Below are positions 28,299-38,820 of a DNA stretch of 64,000 nucleotides, one piece after another. Under the pieces are notes generated by a model that saw only the letters and a list, made by a program, of their open reading frames with translations, had not been told where the DNA came from and did no database searches. This DNA comes from Chloroflexota bacterium (GTDB lineage Bacteria; Chloroflexota; Anaerolineae; Anaerolineales; Anaerolineaceae). The position numbers and the translations under genes were made by a program. The stretch is taken from NCBI GenBank assembly GCA_016838895.1, contig JAEKNU010000003.1, positions 92,707-156,706 of the forward strand. Direction: 5' to 3'. How positions within the stretch are numbered: the first letter of the stretch is position 1; every line of letters starts with the position of its first letter.

Positions 28299-29632
28299 AG
28301 CTCAACAAAATAGGCCAGAGCCGCTCGATCCAGAAGTTCCTTACTCATAATTGGCTCTGCAGAAAGATAACGAGAGATATCAATGATCTGATCACAAATA
28401 TCCCGTGGATGCGATGCACGTAAGCGGCGTTTCGGTTTAATATAATACTCCTGCAACAAATAGGCTAAGGCCTTGTCATCATATGGTATGCCTTTAGAAA
28501 CAGCGACTCGCTTAAATATTTCCCTATATTGATCAAAAGATGGATCACCGATTTCAATTTTATGGCGCAAGCGTCGTAAAAATGCCTCATCCACCAATTC
28601 TTTTGGTGGGAGATTTGTGGAAAAAATGATCAACACATCAAACGATACTTCAATTTTGCGTCCTGTATGCATCGCTAAATAATCAATGCGATTTTCCAAT
28701 GGCACAATCCAGCGATTCAATAAATCACGTGGGCGCACTTGTTGTCTGCCAAAGTCATCAATCAACAGAATGCCGCCATTTGCTTTAACCTGGAAAGGGG
28801 CCTCATAATATTTATGTACATCATCAAAAACCAGATCAAGACCAGCTAAAGTTAACTCACCGCCCACCATAATAAACGGTCGGTGAATTTTAACCCAACG
28901 GGGATCACGTGTCTGTCCACTGCGTAAACTGCCAGTACCGTGAGATGTGACGTTTTCTTCATGTGCCAGGGTGTGATTAACTGAATCATAAAGTTTAATA
29001 ACCTGTCCAGCCACATGTATTGCATAGGGGATATACATCGTTTGGCTCAAAATCAAATTTCCGATCGCTCTGGCAATACTGGTTTTCCCATTACCTGGAG
29101 GGCCATACAGGAATATTGAGGATCCTGAATTAATCGCCGGACCAACCTGATGATAAACCTTTTCAGTTACGACCATAGACGAAAGTACTTTACGCATGGT
29201 TCTTGGGGTAACCAACATCTTCCGTCGGCTTTGCTTGTGACAAGCCTCTGTATATGCCTGAATCGGAACTGGCACAGGACCTGAATATTGGCTGCGTTCC
29301 AAAGCCTCGCGTGCTCGTGCAATCCCTGCACCGGTGATACCATATTGATAGGAGCCTTCACCCAGCCCCATAGTGGATGAACGCACTTCTAGAAGCTTTT
29401 CCCGCTTTAGTACTTCCAACAATTGATCAACTACATTGGTAAAAGGCAGAGATATCTCTTCCGCAACACGGAATCCTGTCATATATCCTTGAAAATACAT
29501 CACCTTGAGAATATGATCCTGTAACCATAAAGCAGATAAACCTGTATCATCAATGGATTGTATAGGAGCCGGAATGAATTCGTCAGCAGCTTCTCTGGCT
29601 TGAGCCTGTGTAATTGGCGGTTTTTTGAGCAT
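28295..29632 (-). CDS. AAA ATPase with N-terminal winged-helix-like region
   Basis: Walker A LYGPPGNGKTSIARAI, Walker B GGILLIDDFGRQ, sensor FSTNLPP. Confidence 0.8.
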   Translation of the reverse strand: MLKKPPITQAQAREAADEFIPAPIQSIDDTGLSALWLQDHILKVMYFQGYMTGFRVAEEISLPFTNVVDQLLEVLKREKLLEVRSSTMGLGEGSYQYGITGAGIARAREALERSQYSGPVPVPIQAYTEACHKQSRRKMLVTPRTMRKVLSSMVVTEKVYHQVGPAINSGSSIFLYGPPGNGKTSIARAIGNLILSQTMYIPYAIHVAGQVIKLYDSVNHTLAHEENVTSHGTGSLRSGQTRDPRWVKIHRPFIMVGGELTLAGLDLVFDDVHKYYEAPFQVKANGGILLIDDFGRQQVRPRDLLNRWIVPLENRIDYLAMHTGRKIEVSFDVLIIFSTNLPPKELVDEAFLRRLRHKIEIGDPSFDQYREIFKRVAVSKGIPYDDKALAYLLQEYYIKPKRRLRASHPRDICDQIIDISRYLSAEPIMSKELLDRAALAYFVEL

Positions 29633-29708
29633 ATCATATCCCTCAGCGATATAAATGGTATTTTGAGCTAGGTAAATTATAGCATGTGATATGAATTACT
29701 GATATTCC

Positions 29709-29737
29709 TTGCAAGATTGCAAACGCTACCATATAAT
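29709..29737 (+). promoter_or_regulatory. Predicted promoter of a leaderless mRNA
   Basis: TTGCAA-17-TATAAT, last -10 base 7 nt before the ATG. Confidence 0.65.
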
Positions 29738-29744
29738 CACTTGT

Positions 29745-30431
29745 ATGAAATTAACCGCTGTAATTCCAGTATTTAATGAACAAGAGACCATTGTAGAAGT
29801 TGTCGATTGGGTCAAAAAGACGAATTTAATTGACGAAATCATGATTGTTGACGATGGATCCTCAGATGGTACCCGAGAGATTTTAAAGCAATATGAATCT
29901 GATCCTCAAATTCGTGTCATTCTTCAATTGAAAAATGAAGGAAAAGGATCTGCTGTTATCACGGGTATACACAATGCAACAGGTGATCTGGTTGTTATTC
30001 AGGATGCTGATCTGGAATACGATCCAAATGATTATGCTGTCCTTTTGAAGCCATTTCAGGATGACCCGACAACTCAGGTCGTTTATGGGACTCGGTTTTC
30101 CAAACAGCGTAAAAACGATTTTCTATTCTGGAACAAATTAGCAAACCGCATTCTAACGATGATAACCAATATTCTCTACTTCTCGCGATTGACGGACATG
30201 GAAACATGCTATAAATTATTCCGCAAAGAATTGGCAGATGATATGGTACTGCATGCACGTGGTTTTGAATTTGAACCTGAATTTACTGCAAAATTAATTA
30301 AAAGAAAAATAAAGATCAAAGAAGTACCAATCTACTTTAAGCCGCGTGACTACACTCAAGGGAAAAAGATTAAAGTTTCAGATGCCTTTAAAGCCATCTG
30401 GACATTGATAAAATATCGATTTGTTGAATAA
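29745..30431 (+). CDS. Glycosyltransferase family 2 (dolichol-phosphate mannosyltransferase-like)
   Basis: KLTAVIPVFNEQETIVEVVDWV; DEIMIVDDGSSDGTREIL; VVIQDADLEYDPNDY. Confidence 0.92.
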   Translation: MKLTAVIPVFNEQETIVEVVDWVKKTNLIDEIMIVDDGSSDGTREILKQYESDPQIRVILQLKNEGKGSAVITGIHNATGDLVVIQDADLEYDPNDYAVLLKPFQDDPTTQVVYGTRFSKQRKNDFLFWNKLANRILTMITNILYFSRLTDMETCYKLFRKELADDMVLHARGFEFEPEFTAKLIKRKIKIKEVPIYFKPRDYTQGKKIKVSDAFKAIWTLIKYRFVE

Positions 30432-32132
30432 TTAGCTTTCTTGTGCAGGTTTTATATCTCGCGCCTGTAATTGCAGCGATGTGCGACCATTATATGAGTT
30501 CCGCTCAAAAGCATATAACAGGTCAATTTTCTCCGGCATGCTCTGTGCCCACTCCCCTTTGCCAAAAGCAATCACATCATATGTGATCTTGCCATCAGAT
30601 ACCGTTAATTTCAGATGGCTGCGATCCCTCCCAATAATCCGATAATTTCGTACGATCAAATTTCTGGAAACAAAATACACCGGTGGATTTTGCTGACCAC
30701 AAGGTTCAAGTTTTGCAATATCATCCAGAATGGATGGATGCAACTCGGATAATTGAATCTCCATATCAGCAGAAAGTAAAGGCTTTAAGGTTTGCTCTCG
30801 TAATTCATCACTTATAATTTGGCTCATTTTTTGATAGAGTTCTGAAACCTGATCATTACGAACAGTAAAACCTGCTGCCATGGCATGACCGCCATGTTGT
30901 ACGAGTAAATCTGCAACCTGATCCAATACCCAAGTAATATGCAATTCTGGGATGCTGCGGCAAGATGCCCGCGTAAATTCCTCACCTATCGCACCAACCA
31001 CCGCCGGACGATAATGCGTATCTACCAATCGCGAGGCTGCCAGCCCAACAATCCCCATATTAAACGTTTCACTGACCGCAAACATAAAATGTTCATTTTG
31101 TTCTTCCACCGCCAGGGTTTCTGCGGTTTCCTGAATTTGCCGTGTTAAAGATTGACGTTGCCGATTTAAATCATCCAGATGCTGAGCCAATTCAGCTGCC
31201 CGATCTACTTCATCACACAAGAGCAAATCCATTGCCAGAGAGGCGCTTTCCAAACGCCCAGCGGCATTTATTCGCGGAGCGATCATAAACCCGATATCCC
31301 GCGCACTGATTGCTTGCAGATTTTGTAAACCTGCTGCACCGCATAATGCTCTTAACCCGATCCGTTTGCCTTTATGTATTTCCTGCACACCCAGGGCAAC
31401 GAATTTTCTATTCTCACCTGTCAGTGGAACGATATCTGCCACAGTTCCCAGAGCAACCAGATCCAACCATTGCGAAACTTCCACATATAAGCCAGTCTGT
31501 TGTACTAATGCTTCCGTTAATTTATAAGCAATACCCACACCTGAGAGCATTTTCTCCGGATATGGATCAGCGATACGCTTAGGACAAATATTTGCATATG
31601 CCGGCGGTAAAGTATCACCCGGGTCATGATGATCCGTGATAATCATATCCAGATTGATTTTTTTTGCATGTTCAGCTTCATGAATCGAACGAATGCCACA
31701 ATCAACGGTAATGACTAATTCGATGCCTTTTTTTGCCAGCATATCCAGAGCTTCAATGTTAAGACCATAACCTTCATCAAAACGATTTGGTATATATGGC
31801 ATGGCCTGCGCACCAATCTCTAATAATGCCTCTGTCAATAAAACAGTTGCCGTCACGCCATCAGCATCGTAATCACCATAAACTGCAATTTTTTGCTGCT
31901 CCCGAATGGCAGTTAATATGCGCTCAACAGCTTTATCCATATCAATTAGCTGAAAAGGATCAGGTGATGGAAAATCTGGATTGATAAATTTTGTTGCTTC
32001 ATCGGCAGTAAAGATATTGCGATTAAACAACAATTGTCGTAAAACAGGTGAATACGCAGATAATTCTTCGGATACAGAAGCAGGGATTGGGTTAGCAATT
32101 TGCCAGGTTTTTTCTAATAAAGCACACATCAT
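30432..32132 (-). CDS. recJ: Single-stranded-DNA-specific exonuclease RecJ
   Basis: IAVYGDYDADGVTATVLL; ITDHHDPGDTLPPAYANICPKR; GGHAMAAGFTV. Confidence 0.95.
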   Translation of the reverse strand: MMCALLEKTWQIANPIPASVSEELSAYSPVLRQLLFNRNIFTADEATKFINPDFPSPDPFQLIDMDKAVERILTAIREQQKIAVYGDYDADGVTATVLLTEALLEIGAQAMPYIPNRFDEGYGLNIEALDMLAKKGIELVITVDCGIRSIHEAEHAKKINLDMIITDHHDPGDTLPPAYANICPKRIADPYPEKMLSGVGIAYKLTEALVQQTGLYVEVSQWLDLVALGTVADIVPLTGENRKFVALGVQEIHKGKRIGLRALCGAAGLQNLQAISARDIGFMIAPRINAAGRLESASLAMDLLLCDEVDRAAELAQHLDDLNRQRQSLTRQIQETAETLAVEEQNEHFMFAVSETFNMGIVGLAASRLVDTHYRPAVVGAIGEEFTRASCRSIPELHITWVLDQVADLLVQHGGHAMAAGFTVRNDQVSELYQKMSQIISDELREQTLKPLLSADMEIQLSELHPSILDDIAKLEPCGQQNPPVYFVSRNLIVRNYRIIGRDRSHLKLTVSDGKITYDVIAFGKGEWAQSMPEKIDLLYAFERNSYNGRTSLQLQARDIKPAQES

Positions 32133-33274
32133 ACATCTATCTCCGGCAAACCATTTCCACCAGAATATATTCTGGGCACACGAGTTGCCAGATTTGTGAC
32201 TACCTCATAATTGATCGTACCCCAATCAGCTGCCAAATCATCAATGGTAATTTGATTTCCATTCTGTGTCCCAATCAGCGTTACCACATCCCCAACGGTT
32301 GCTTCGGGCACATCGTCTAACATCAACATGCTCTGATCCATACAAACTCGTCCTACAATGGGCACCTTTTTACCGTGCAACAAGGCATAATTTCCGGGTA
32401 AGCGTCGATAACCATCTGCATAACCGATCGGTACAACACCTATGCGTTCTGGTTTGCTGGTGTGATAAATATGTCCATAACTTATCCCATGACCACTGGG
32501 ATAATCCTTAATCGAAATTAAACGCGCTTTCATAGAGAGGGCTGGTTTAAATCCAGCGGGTAAAGGGCTTTCCATTGAAGGGTTCAACCCATAAATGGCA
32601 ATTCCTGCCCGTACAAGGTCGTACCTTGCCCGCGGATAATTGATCGCACCAGCTGAATTACAGGCATGAATCCATGGGGGACGAATATCCAGAGCTGCCA
32701 ATTGTTGAATGAGGGATTCAAAACGATCAACCTGCTGATCGGTTGTTGGTTGGTTCGGTTCATCGGCTTTGGCAAAATGAGTAAAGATACCCTCCAATTC
32801 AAGTCCGGGATGTTCATGCAGCCATTTGGCAAATGCTACCCCTTCATCAGGGAAGAAACCTAACCTTCCCATGCCGGTATCGAATTTGGCATGTACATGT
32901 AAACGGAAACCATATTTTTCTGCTTCCTGTGCGTATGCCGTTGCCAGTTCAGGCGTATATACTGTCAAACTGATATTTTCAGCTACTGCTTCTGGAACCC
33001 GCTTTGGTGGTGTATACCCTAAAATCATGATTCTGCAGGTGATACCTGCACGGCGCAAAGTTTTTGCTTCCTCAATACGTGAAACACCGCACCACATCGC
33101 ACCAGCATCCTGCGCGGTTCGAGCAACTTCCACCATGCCATGACCATAACCATTGGCTTTCACAACAGCCATCACACCTGTTTTAGTGATTTCCTGGAGA
33201 CGCTGAATATTATTCTTTATCGCATCCAGATCAATTTCCAGCCAGGTTGAATATAATTCGTTTTCTGTTTCCAT
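32129..33274 (-). CDS. alr: Alanine racemase
   Basis: VMAVVKANGYGHGMVEVARTA; KFDTGMGRLGF; GRVCMDQSMLMLDD; ATGA overlap with recJ. Confidence 0.96.
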   Translation of the reverse strand: METENELYSTWLEIDLDAIKNNIQRLQEITKTGVMAVVKANGYGHGMVEVARTAQDAGAMWCGVSRIEEAKTLRRAGITCRIMILGYTPPKRVPEAVAENISLTVYTPELATAYAQEAEKYGFRLHVHAKFDTGMGRLGFFPDEGVAFAKWLHEHPGLELEGIFTHFAKADEPNQPTTDQQVDRFESLIQQLAALDIRPPWIHACNSAGAINYPRARYDLVRAGIAIYGLNPSMESPLPAGFKPALSMKARLISIKDYPSGHGISYGHIYHTSKPERIGVVPIGYADGYRRLPGNYALLHGKKVPIVGRVCMDQSMLMLDDVPEATVGDVVTLIGTQNGNQITIDDLAADWGTINYEVVTNLATRVPRIYSGGNGLPEIDV

Positions 33275-33346
33275 AGAGAGTTAGTATATCGCCTGTGAAT
33301 TTTCTTTACAAGAGAAGATAGCGTTTTTTACATCCTCAGATGACGG

Positions 33347-33352
33347 TATAAT
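33347..33352 (+). promoter_or_regulatory. -10 element placing +1 at or next to the ATG
   Basis: TATAAT-GAATTAC-ATG (33360); -35 is weak. Confidence 0.5.
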
Positions 33353-33359
33353 GAATTAC

Positions 33360-35159
33360 ATGACACAGAATGCTTGGATTACACTCACTATTACCGTTGT
33401 AGTTGCTATTTTACTGATTTTTGAAATCCTTCGCCCTGATATTGTGGCTATTCTTACATTATCCGCAATTGGCATTTTTCAATTACTACCAGTCAATGCA
33501 GTATTTTCTGGGTTCAGTAGTTCAGTAGTGATCACCATCATTGGTATTTATATTCTATCAGCTTCTTTACATTATACCGGTGCTGCCTACTGGGTCGGCA
33601 CTCAATTATACCGCTTTAGCGGTACATCGAATACTCGATTAATCATTGCTACTACGCTGGCTGCCGCCGCACTATCCCTGTTCATGAACAATGTTGCCGT
33701 AGTGGGTGTATTGCTACCAGCCATCATTACCCTGGCCGGGAAAGCGCAGGTTCCCATTCGCCGTTTAATGATTCCATTAGCGTACGGTACTATTTTGGGC
33801 GGTATGAGCACTTTGTTGACAACATCCAATTTGATTGTCAGCAGTGCACTAGAGCAAGCTGGATACGCACCGTTCACCATCATTGACTTCTTTCCTATTG
33901 GTATCCCTGTTATTTTCCTGGGTTTACTTTACCTTATCGTTGTAAATCAAATTAATCGCCGCCAGTTTATTGATAAGCTTCCATACAACAAAGAGAAATC
34001 ATATATTCAGCGTTTATTGTCCCATTACAATCTGACGGATCAAATATACCTGCTGGATGTTCTGCCTGCATCACCCACTATTGGGAAGTCCTTGTCAGAA
34101 ATCCGCGGTACTTTTCCCCCAGATACTCAGGTTTTAGGAATCGTGCGAAATCGGCGAGTACTCAATCTCCTCAAAGGACCAGCAGTTATTGCTGAATCCG
34201 ACCAATTAATTAGCATTGGACAAAACATACAATCCTTTTGTGATGATCAACACCTCTCCATCAAAAAGGATCGTTTTGATATTCAACCCTATCTAAATGG
34301 GATTTATTCATTCCATGAAGTGAGTGTTCCTGCACATATGCATCACGATAAGTTTCCGCTGTGCAGCGATATCCCTGTTATGCAGGAAAACGAACTCATC
34401 CCATTAGCCCTGACACGGCAGGAACAAATCTTCAATGAACAAATTCTGCAGATGGCACCACTTGAAGGGGATACTTTTCTGTGCTTCGGTGATTATGCTG
34501 GGTTAACGGCTTTTCAACAACAAACAGGCTGGCGAGTGACACAAATGGATCCCAACACCATTCAGCGTCCTGGGAAATGGTTGCAAGCTTTCCTGATAGC
34601 GATCATCACCATTGTTATCGCAGCCTTTAACATCATCCCTGTACATCTGGCAATTCTCAGTGGGGCTGGGTTACTCATATTGAATGGCTGTATTGATAAA
34701 ACAAAAATATATCAAGTGGTAGATTGGCAAACCGTTTTCCTGGTCGCCGGACTCTGGCCGCTGGGATTGGCAATTAAAGAGACTGGTTTAGCTGAAACAT
34801 TAGTAAATCAGATTCACTTAATGCGTTTCGTGGATACTCCCTGGCTATTGGCTGGGGCGGTGCTTTTACTCTCGATGTTGTTTACCCAAATTATCGGTGG
34901 TCAGGTGGCAGGTATTATCAGTATTCCGATTACAATCTCAATTGCCCAGGCGGCTAATCTGGATCCGCGCAGTTTGGGAATGGCAGCTGCTTTAGGGTGT
35001 TCATTTGTATTTTTGATGCCTTTCAGCCATCCAGTAAATCTGATTGTCACGCGAACTGGCAATATTAGCGTTAAAGAATTCCTGCGCCTGGGCACCCCAT
35101 TCTTCATTATTCTTTTTGTTGCTGTCATGCTAGGTTTGCATTTTATCTGGGGTTTATAG
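33360..35159 (+). CDS. SLC13-family permease (anion/Na+ symporter) with central TrkA-C-like domain
   Basis: MNNVAVVGVLLPAIITLAGKAQVPIRRLMIPLAYGTILGGMSTLLTTSNLIVSSAL; ATG 33360 preferred over 33351, which overlaps the -10. Confidence 0.85.
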   Translation: MTQNAWITLTITVVVAILLIFEILRPDIVAILTLSAIGIFQLLPVNAVFSGFSSSVVITIIGIYILSASLHYTGAAYWVGTQLYRFSGTSNTRLIIATTLAAAALSLFMNNVAVVGVLLPAIITLAGKAQVPIRRLMIPLAYGTILGGMSTLLTTSNLIVSSALEQAGYAPFTIIDFFPIGIPVIFLGLLYLIVVNQINRRQFIDKLPYNKEKSYIQRLLSHYNLTDQIYLLDVLPASPTIGKSLSEIRGTFPPDTQVLGIVRNRRVLNLLKGPAVIAESDQLISIGQNIQSFCDDQHLSIKKDRFDIQPYLNGIYSFHEVSVPAHMHHDKFPLCSDIPVMQENELIPLALTRQEQIFNEQILQMAPLEGDTFLCFGDYAGLTAFQQQTGWRVTQMDPNTIQRPGKWLQAFLIAIITIVIAAFNIIPVHLAILSGAGLLILNGCIDKTKIYQVVDWQTVFLVAGLWPLGLAIKETGLAETLVNQIHLMRFVDTPWLLAGAVLLLSMLFTQIIGGQVAGIISIPITISIAQAANLDPRSLGMAAALGCSFVFLMPFSHPVNLIVTRTGNISVKEFLRLGTPFFIILFVAVMLGLHFIWGL

Positions 35160-35231
35160 GCGCTGGCTGGACGAATTCTGCAATTCAGGGGATAATTAGC
35201 CGCCTGACCATATGAATAAGATTTGGAGCCT

Positions 35232-36341
35232 ATGACTGACTTTTTTAAATACACATGCACTCATCAAGAAGGAAAAGCCCGCGCCGGAACATTCACAACG
35301 CCGCATGGGAATATTGAAACACCCATGTTTATGCCGGTCGGTACCCAGGCAACCGTAAAAACACTTACGCCGCATCATCTGCACGATCTAGGTGCACAAA
35401 TAATTCTTTCCAATACCTATCACTTGTATTTACGCCCCGGCTCAGATATTGTGGCTGAGCTAGGTGGCTTGCATCAATTCATGAACTGGAATAAACCCAT
35501 CCTGACAGATTCCGGTGGATTTCAAGTGTTTTCCTTATCCGATACCCGAAAAATTTGTGAGAATGGTGTCCTCTTTAAAAGTCATATTGATGGTTCCTCA
35601 CATGAATTGACCCCGGAAAAATCTATCGCCGTGCAGGAAGATTTAGGGGCAGATATCATTATGGCATTTGATGAATGTGCCCCGCCCTATGACAAAGCTT
35701 ATAATCAAAAAGCGATGCAACGTACGCATCGTTGGGCAGAACGATGTTTGAACGCCAAAAAACGAAGTGACCAGGCATTGTTCGGCATTGTGCAAGGGGG
35801 TGTTTTTCCCGATTTACGTGAACAATCAGCAAAAACTATTGTCAATATGGACTTCCCCGGTTATGGGATTGGCGGTTTATCGGTTGGTGAAACCAAAGAA
35901 GAAATGAACGCTATGTTGGAGGTTGTCAACGAAGTCCTTCCTCAAAATAAACCTCGCTATCTGATGGGCGTTGGATCTCCCGAAGATTTAATTCATGGGG
36001 TATTACGCGGTGTAGATATGTTCGATTGTGTACTGCCTACCCGTCTGGCTCGCCATCATAATGCCATGATACCCACTGGCCGGATCAACTTAAAAAACAA
36101 CCAATTTGCACGAGATGCAAACCCTATCGATGATGTCTGCGAATGCTATACCTGTCAGAATTTTACACGTGCATACTTGCGTCACCTCATCACAGCTAAA
36201 GAATCACTCTCATCCACATTAATCTCAATCCATAATTTACAATTTTTAATAACATTAATGAAACAATCCCGACTGGCAATTCTGGATAATCGTTTTCAGC
36301 AATTTGCCAATGAATTTTTGGAAACTTATAAAGGTAAATAA
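35232..36341 (+). CDS. tgt: Queuine tRNA-ribosyltransferase
   Basis: [65 protein letters not shown]. Confidence 0.97.
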   Translation: MTDFFKYTCTHQEGKARAGTFTTPHGNIETPMFMPVGTQATVKTLTPHHLHDLGAQIILSNTYHLYLRPGSDIVAELGGLHQFMNWNKPILTDSGGFQVFSLSDTRKICENGVLFKSHIDGSSHELTPEKSIAVQEDLGADIIMAFDECAPPYDKAYNQKAMQRTHRWAERCLNAKKRSDQALFGIVQGGVFPDLREQSAKTIVNMDFPGYGIGGLSVGETKEEMNAMLEVVNEVLPQNKPRYLMGVGSPEDLIHGVLRGVDMFDCVLPTRLARHHNAMIPTGRINLKNNQFARDANPIDDVCECYTCQNFTRAYLRHLITAKESLSSTLISIHNLQFLITLMKQSRLAILDNRFQQFANEFLETYKGK

Positions 36342-36345
36342 CATT

Positions 36346-37167
36346 ATGACAATTATTCAAGCCATCATTCTAGGCATCGTGCAGGGCATTACTGAATTTC
36401 TGCCGATATCTAGTTCAGCTCATTTAGTGCTCTTTCCATATCTCTTCAAATGGGACGTTCAGTCTGAAACTGATTTTTTGTTCAACGTATTAATTCAATT
36501 GGGCACCTTATTGGCGGTATTTATTTTTTTCAAAAATGATGTAATTTCTATATCCAAAGCCTGGATACAATCAGTGTTCAAACCAGCTGAAAGCAACCGC
36601 GAGGATTTTCGCTTTGGGTGGTATATTATTCTGGCAACATTGCCGGCTGTTGTGGTTGGATTGACATTAAAACCCCACATACAATCAATTTTTGAATCCC
36701 CATTGATTACCGGGATTTTGTTGTTGATAACAGCGGTGTTATTATTCTTCGCTGAACACCTCAAACCCGGGAAATTTCTTATCATGCAATTGACATGGAA
36801 ACTGGTGTTGGTGATTGGTTTATTTCAGGCTTTTGCCTTATTCCCTGGTATATCGCGCTCCGGTGCCACCATTTTTGCCGGCCTACTGGTGGGTTTGAAA
36901 AGCCAGGAAGCTGGACGTTTTTCATTTCTCCTTTCCATTCCGGTTTTATTGGGTGCAGGAATTTTGAGCTTTTCCGATTTATTCGCAGTTCAGAACATAA
37001 TGTCCTTTTTACCTTTATTGGCTGCCGGTTTTATTACATCTACGATTGTGGGTTATTTCTCTATTGCGATTCTGATGAAATTTTTACAAAAATATTCCTT
37101 GCTTTACTTTAGTGCCTATTGTGCTATTGTAGGCAGTATAATCATTTTTATAGCCTATGCTGCATAA
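36346..37167 (+). CDS. uppP: Undecaprenyl-diphosphatase
   Basis: AIILGIVQGITEFLPISSSAHLVL; FPGISRSGATIFAGLLVGL. Confidence 0.96.
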   Translation: MTIIQAIILGIVQGITEFLPISSSAHLVLFPYLFKWDVQSETDFLFNVLIQLGTLLAVFIFFKNDVISISKAWIQSVFKPAESNREDFRFGWYIILATLPAVVVGLTLKPHIQSIFESPLITGILLLITAVLLFFAEHLKPGKFLIMQLTWKLVLVIGLFQAFALFPGISRSGATIFAGLLVGLKSQEAGRFSFLLSIPVLLGAGILSFSDLFAVQNIMSFLPLLAAGFITSTIVGYFSIAILMKFLQKYSLLYFSAYCAIVGSIIIFIAYAA

Positions 37168-37894
37168 ACGTATTATTTTATTTCTTTTCATAATGATTTT
37201 TTCTTTTTCAGCCTGTTCACCAGACATTGCTGAAAATACTACAAGCACGCCTCCTCAGATCATCAAAATTGGTTTATCCCCAACATTAGCCTATTTAAAA
37301 GATCCAATTGCGGTATGTGCCAATCAGGATGCGGATTATGATATTCTGCTCTTGGAAAAAAACAGTCTGGATTGGATTCAAGAATCCGTAGATTTGATCT
37401 TTACAGTGCAGTTCGCTGTACCCAATGTAGAAAACACCTATCTAGTTGATGAACTGGAAATAAAAATCATTGCCAGCCAGGATATATCCCTGAACGGTTT
37501 ACAGATACATGAGTTGCAAGAAATTTTCAACACCGAAATGGTGAATCCCCAGGCTATTGGTATACCCGACAGTGATACACCTTTGACCATATGGGGATTT
37601 GAAAATGGTTCGGATATGGCAGGATTATTTAAAACACAATATGGCTTTGTGCCCCAATTACCTGTAGACGCCTATCTGGCCGTCAGCCCGCAATCTGTCA
37701 TTGAACAGATCAACGACACACAACATTCGGTTGGCTATACGCTGTCTTCCGTAATCAATGATCAGGTCAAAGTACTACCAGTCGCCATTGAACAAGCTGC
37801 GCCACCCATTCCGGTTATTGCTTCTTTCATGCTTCCTCCATCAGGTACACAGCAAGCATTGATCCGCTGTCTGCAAGCCTCCCCTGCTGAGTAG
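37157..37894 (+). CDS. Lipoprotein, substrate-binding-protein-like
   Basis: Lipobox FSFSAC; LQEIFNTEMVNPQAIGIPDSDTPLTIWGFENGSDMAGLF resembles PstS-type proteins; overlaps uppP. Confidence 0.6.
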   Translation: MLHKRIILFLFIMIFSFSACSPDIAENTTSTPPQIIKIGLSPTLAYLKDPIAVCANQDADYDILLLEKNSLDWIQESVDLIFTVQFAVPNVENTYLVDELEIKIIASQDISLNGLQIHELQEIFNTEMVNPQAIGIPDSDTPLTIWGFENGSDMAGLFKTQYGFVPQLPVDAYLAVSPQSVIEQINDTQHSVGYTLSSVINDQVKVLPVAIEQAAPPIPVIASFMLPPSGTQQALIRCLQASPAE

Positions 37895-37917
37895 CATACA
37901 TTTGCTGCATTTTAAAA

Positions 37918-37948
37918 TAAAAACAGGGCATACCAATGTACGCCCTGT
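37918..37948 (-). terminator. Intrinsic terminator
   Basis: Minus strand ACAGGGC-N12-GCCCTGTTTTTATTTT. Confidence 0.8.
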
Positions 37949-37974
37949 GCAATCTAAGATCCTCAATAATTTGA

Positions 37975-38805
37975 TTACATCATTGCACGGCGAATACGTT
38001 TGAGGAATGGGTCCAACACACTCAAGAAATCCCGATAACTCTCTCGATGAATACTATGGCCCGCATCCGAAAAATGCGCTGTTTCCAAATTTTTCCAATA
38101 TGCTTTCATTTCTTCAGCAGTATCGGCTTTTAATAAAGCACCTTTTTGCTGGTCTCCGGTCATCAATAGTCCTGGGCATTTAATCTTCGGTACCAATTCC
38201 TGCCAGGAACCAATTGCGGTGGTTAACCCAAGAAAGGCATTATCCTGTACCTGACGTTTTGCCTGGGCCCATTGAAAGAACTCCGATTCATCCCAGGAAG
38301 GATTGGCACGTTTTCCTAAACGGACCAGATCATCGTGCTTCACGGATTTCAGCTTGGCAGTGGATTTTCGCCATTCATCAGCCACAGCATCCAAATCAGC
38401 CTGATCCTGTGTGGCAAAATTTCCATCCCAGGGTGGATCAATCAAAACACAGGCAGAAAACAAATTCGGATAATCCGCTGCCGCAGTACCAGCGATACTG
38501 GCCCCTCTTGAATGCCCCAAAATGACCGGTTTCACTAAACCCAATTCCTTGATAATCGCCGCCATATCACCAGCTTCATCATGTAAATCAAAGGGTTCAT
38601 TACCGCATCCGGAAAACCCATGCCCACGTGTATCCATTACGACTACATTGTAATTACGCATCAAATGAATTGGAATACGATTCCAACAAAAACCATTATC
38701 CGTTAATCCATGAACCAATAATATCGGCGGTTTCTCTTCACCCGTCATATAGTACTGAATGCGTAATCCATCCGAAATAACACTTCCGTAATAGAGTTTT
38801 GTCAT
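37975..38805 (-). CDS. Alpha/beta hydrolase
   Basis: ILLVHGLTDNGFCWNRI; VILGHSRGASIAG; FSDAGHSIH. Confidence 0.92.
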   Translation of the reverse strand: MTKLYYGSVISDGLRIQYYMTGEEKPPILLVHGLTDNGFCWNRIPIHLMRNYNVVVMDTRGHGFSGCGNEPFDLHDEAGDMAAIIKELGLVKPVILGHSRGASIAGTAAADYPNLFSACVLIDPPWDGNFATQDQADLDAVADEWRKSTAKLKSVKHDDLVRLGKRANPSWDESEFFQWAQAKRQVQDNAFLGLTTAIGSWQELVPKIKCPGLLMTGDQQKGALLKADTAEEMKAYWKNLETAHFSDAGHSIHRESYRDFLSVLDPFLKRIRRAMM

Positions 38806-38820
38806 GGTGTTCCTCGAAGA

